6,183 bases of DNA from JACCTH01 sp035250485 (GTDB lineage Bacteria > Actinomycetota > Acidimicrobiia > Spongiisociales > ZC4RG35): NCBI GenBank assembly GCA_035250485.1, contig DATFFB010000047.1, positions 1 through 6,183 of the forward strand, in the 5' to 3' direction. The notes under the pieces were generated by a model, which was given only the letters and a program-made list of their open reading frames with translations, made no database searches and was not told the origin of the DNA. Made by a program: the position numbers and the translations under genes. Shown one piece after another: positions 5,156 to 6,183 of the stretch; position 1 is the stretch's first letter; each line of letters starts with the position of its first letter.

Positions 5156-6183
5156 ATTGCGGCTCGTGTCGTTCCGGCCGTTCCCACCTTCGCGGTCGAT
5201 CAGGGGTTCTGGTACTCACTGCCTCCAGAACGCAGCGCCGAGATAACGGTGGGGTCACTTGTGCGGGTGCCTTTGGGGGGCAGGCGGACCCGGGGTTACG
5301 TAGTCGAGATCACCGATAAGCCGGCCCGCCCAATCGACAAGTTGCGTCCCGTGGGTCCGCTGGTGATGAGGCTGCCGATCTTCGATGAGCCCCTGCTGGC
5401 CGCCTTGCAATGGGCAGCCAACCGGTATGTCGCCCCTCTCTCTGTGCTCCTCGAGAGAACGACCCCTCCGAACCTTGCCAACCGCCTCCCGGACCAGCCC
5501 AGACACGAGCCAAAGGAGGCGCCCGGAGATCATCCGCTGGCGGAGTTGGCGACCGCGATTGCCGATGGCAAGCGGCGCCCCCCCGCCGTATTCCTTGGGG
5601 CTTCGTCCGATGGTGCATGGCTCGAGGCTCTGGCGAGCCCGATCCTTCGATCCCGCCTCAGCCTGATGGCCATCGTCGCCACTGGGGCCGAGGCAGCCGC
5701 GCTCGGCGAGTTCGCCGAGAGGATCTTTGGCGAGGCGGTGGTCGCTGTTTCCGCCGAGCACTCCGCAGCCGAGGTGACCCTGGCCTGGGCCGCCTGTCAG
5801 GTCCCGGGCCGCCTGCTAATCGGCACTCCTCGCATCGCCACATGGCAGGTTGCCGGCCTGCGAGCGATTGCCGTCCTCGAGGAGGGCCGGAGGGCGATGA
5901 AGGATCGTCAGACCCCCACCATTTCCGTGCGGGACCTCGCCCGCACTCGCGCCGGCCTGGCTGGCTTCGGCCTGGTATTCATTGGACCGACGCCGACTAC
6001 CGAGACCGTGGCGACCGGGCCTTCGGTGATTCGGGGCAGGAGCCGGATCTGGCCGCCGGTCGAGATCGTCGATCGTCGTCGGGAGGAGGGTCAATCAGGT
6101 TTTGTGACTCTGCGGGCGCTGGGAGCGATCAGGGCCGTCGCCCAACGAGGCGGTCGGATCTTCGTGTTTGCTCACCGGCGCGG
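5156..6183 (+). CDS. priA: Primosomal protein N' (PriA-like, helicase motifs eroded), 3' end outside window
   Basis: Replication-restart protein related to PriA, probably binding forked DNA and helping reload the replisome. Numbering from ATT 5156, the N-terminal 3'-DNA-end binding domain is clear: ARVVPAVPTF (3-12), DQGFWYSLP (15-23) and VGSLVRVPLGGRRTRGYVVEI (32-52). A winged-helix segment follows (about 80-107, ALQWAANRYVAPL). The helicase region keeps its outline but not its catalysis: the P-loop position reads GASSDGAW (148-155), the DEEH position reads LEEG (241-244), and VRDLARTRAG and GPTPTTET mark later motifs. FAHRR at the right edge matches the NRRG motif that precedes the zinc-binding cysteines. 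As I recall, actinobacterial PriA proteins generally lack helicase motifs. The frame is open from 4928 but has no ATG, GTG or TTG before GTG 5249, which would cut off conserved strands. ATT 5156 or CTG 5084 (CTGA overlap with the metK stop) are the candidates, so the start is unresolved. Confidence 0.8.
   Translation, partial: MAARVVPAVPTFAVDQGFWYSLPPERSAEITVGSLVRVPLGGRRTRGYVVEITDKPARPIDKLRPVGPLVMRLPIFDEPLLAALQWAANRYVAPLSVLLERTTPPNLANRLPDQPRHEPKEAPGDHPLAELATAIADGKRRPPAVFLGASSDGAWLEALASPILRSRLSLMAIVATGAEAAALGEFAERIFGEAVVAVSAEHSAAEVTLAWAACQVPGRLLIGTPRIATWQVAGLRAIAVLEEGRRAMKDRQTPTISVRDLARTRAGLAGFGLVFIGPTPTTETVATGPSVIRGRSRIWPPVEIVDRRREEGQSGFVTLRALGAIRAVAQRGGRIFVFAHRR

Noticed and set aside
5255..5761. 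Antisense open frame of 168 codons opposite priA
   Set aside because: The + strand here reads as the conserved PriA N-terminal domains; the antisense product has no recognisable feature.
6061..6081. GATCGTC-like short tandem near the right end
   Set aside because: Only two or three imperfect units, explained by Ile-Val-Asp-Arg-Arg codons in priA; a similar run occurs by chance in the MFS gene.

Overview
This is a GC-rich bacterial chromosomal segment with all genes on the + strand. The order mihF - gmk - rpoZ - coaBC - metK - priA, together with an actinobacterial-type integration host factor and a PriA without recognisable helicase motifs, points to Actinomycetota. From memory the same gene run occurs in Mycobacterium tuberculosis (mihF-gmk-rpoZ-dfp-metK). 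A deep lineage such as Acidimicrobiia is a guess from the divergence; the sequence does not settle it.

Layout. Positions 1-324 hold the C-terminal part of an SGNH-type hydrolase (DUF459-like), cut by the left edge. It overlaps by 4 bases (ATGA) a 12-helix MFS transporter (321-1544). Ten bases later the housekeeping block begins: mihF (1555-1875, GTG start), gmk (1878-2444, TTG start), rpoZ (2469-2690), coaBC (2698-3876), metK (3882-5087) and a priA-like gene that runs off the right edge (about 5156-6183). No gap exceeds about 70 bases, there are no RNA genes, mobile elements or CRISPR arrays, and the block reads as one tightly packed operon.

How the genes fit together. The block joins nucleoid architecture (mIHF), GMP to GDP conversion (Gmk), RNA polymerase assembly (omega), the two middle steps of coenzyme A synthesis (CoaBC), S-adenosylmethionine synthesis (MetK) and replication restart (PriA). 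These are linked by growth demand rather than by one pathway. The SGNH hydrolase/MFS pair looks like a separate, translationally coupled envelope or transport module placed upstream.

Most of the window is ordinary core genome, and I do not see a new system in it. The points worth a second look are: priA has no ATG/GTG/TTG start upstream of its conserved N-terminus, so it needs a CTG or ATT start or there is a sequence problem; an interrupted hairpin lies between metK and priA; a perfect 16-bp direct repeat flanks rpoZ; the PriA ATPase motifs are eroded; and CoaBC lacks the cysteine found in the E. coli enzyme.
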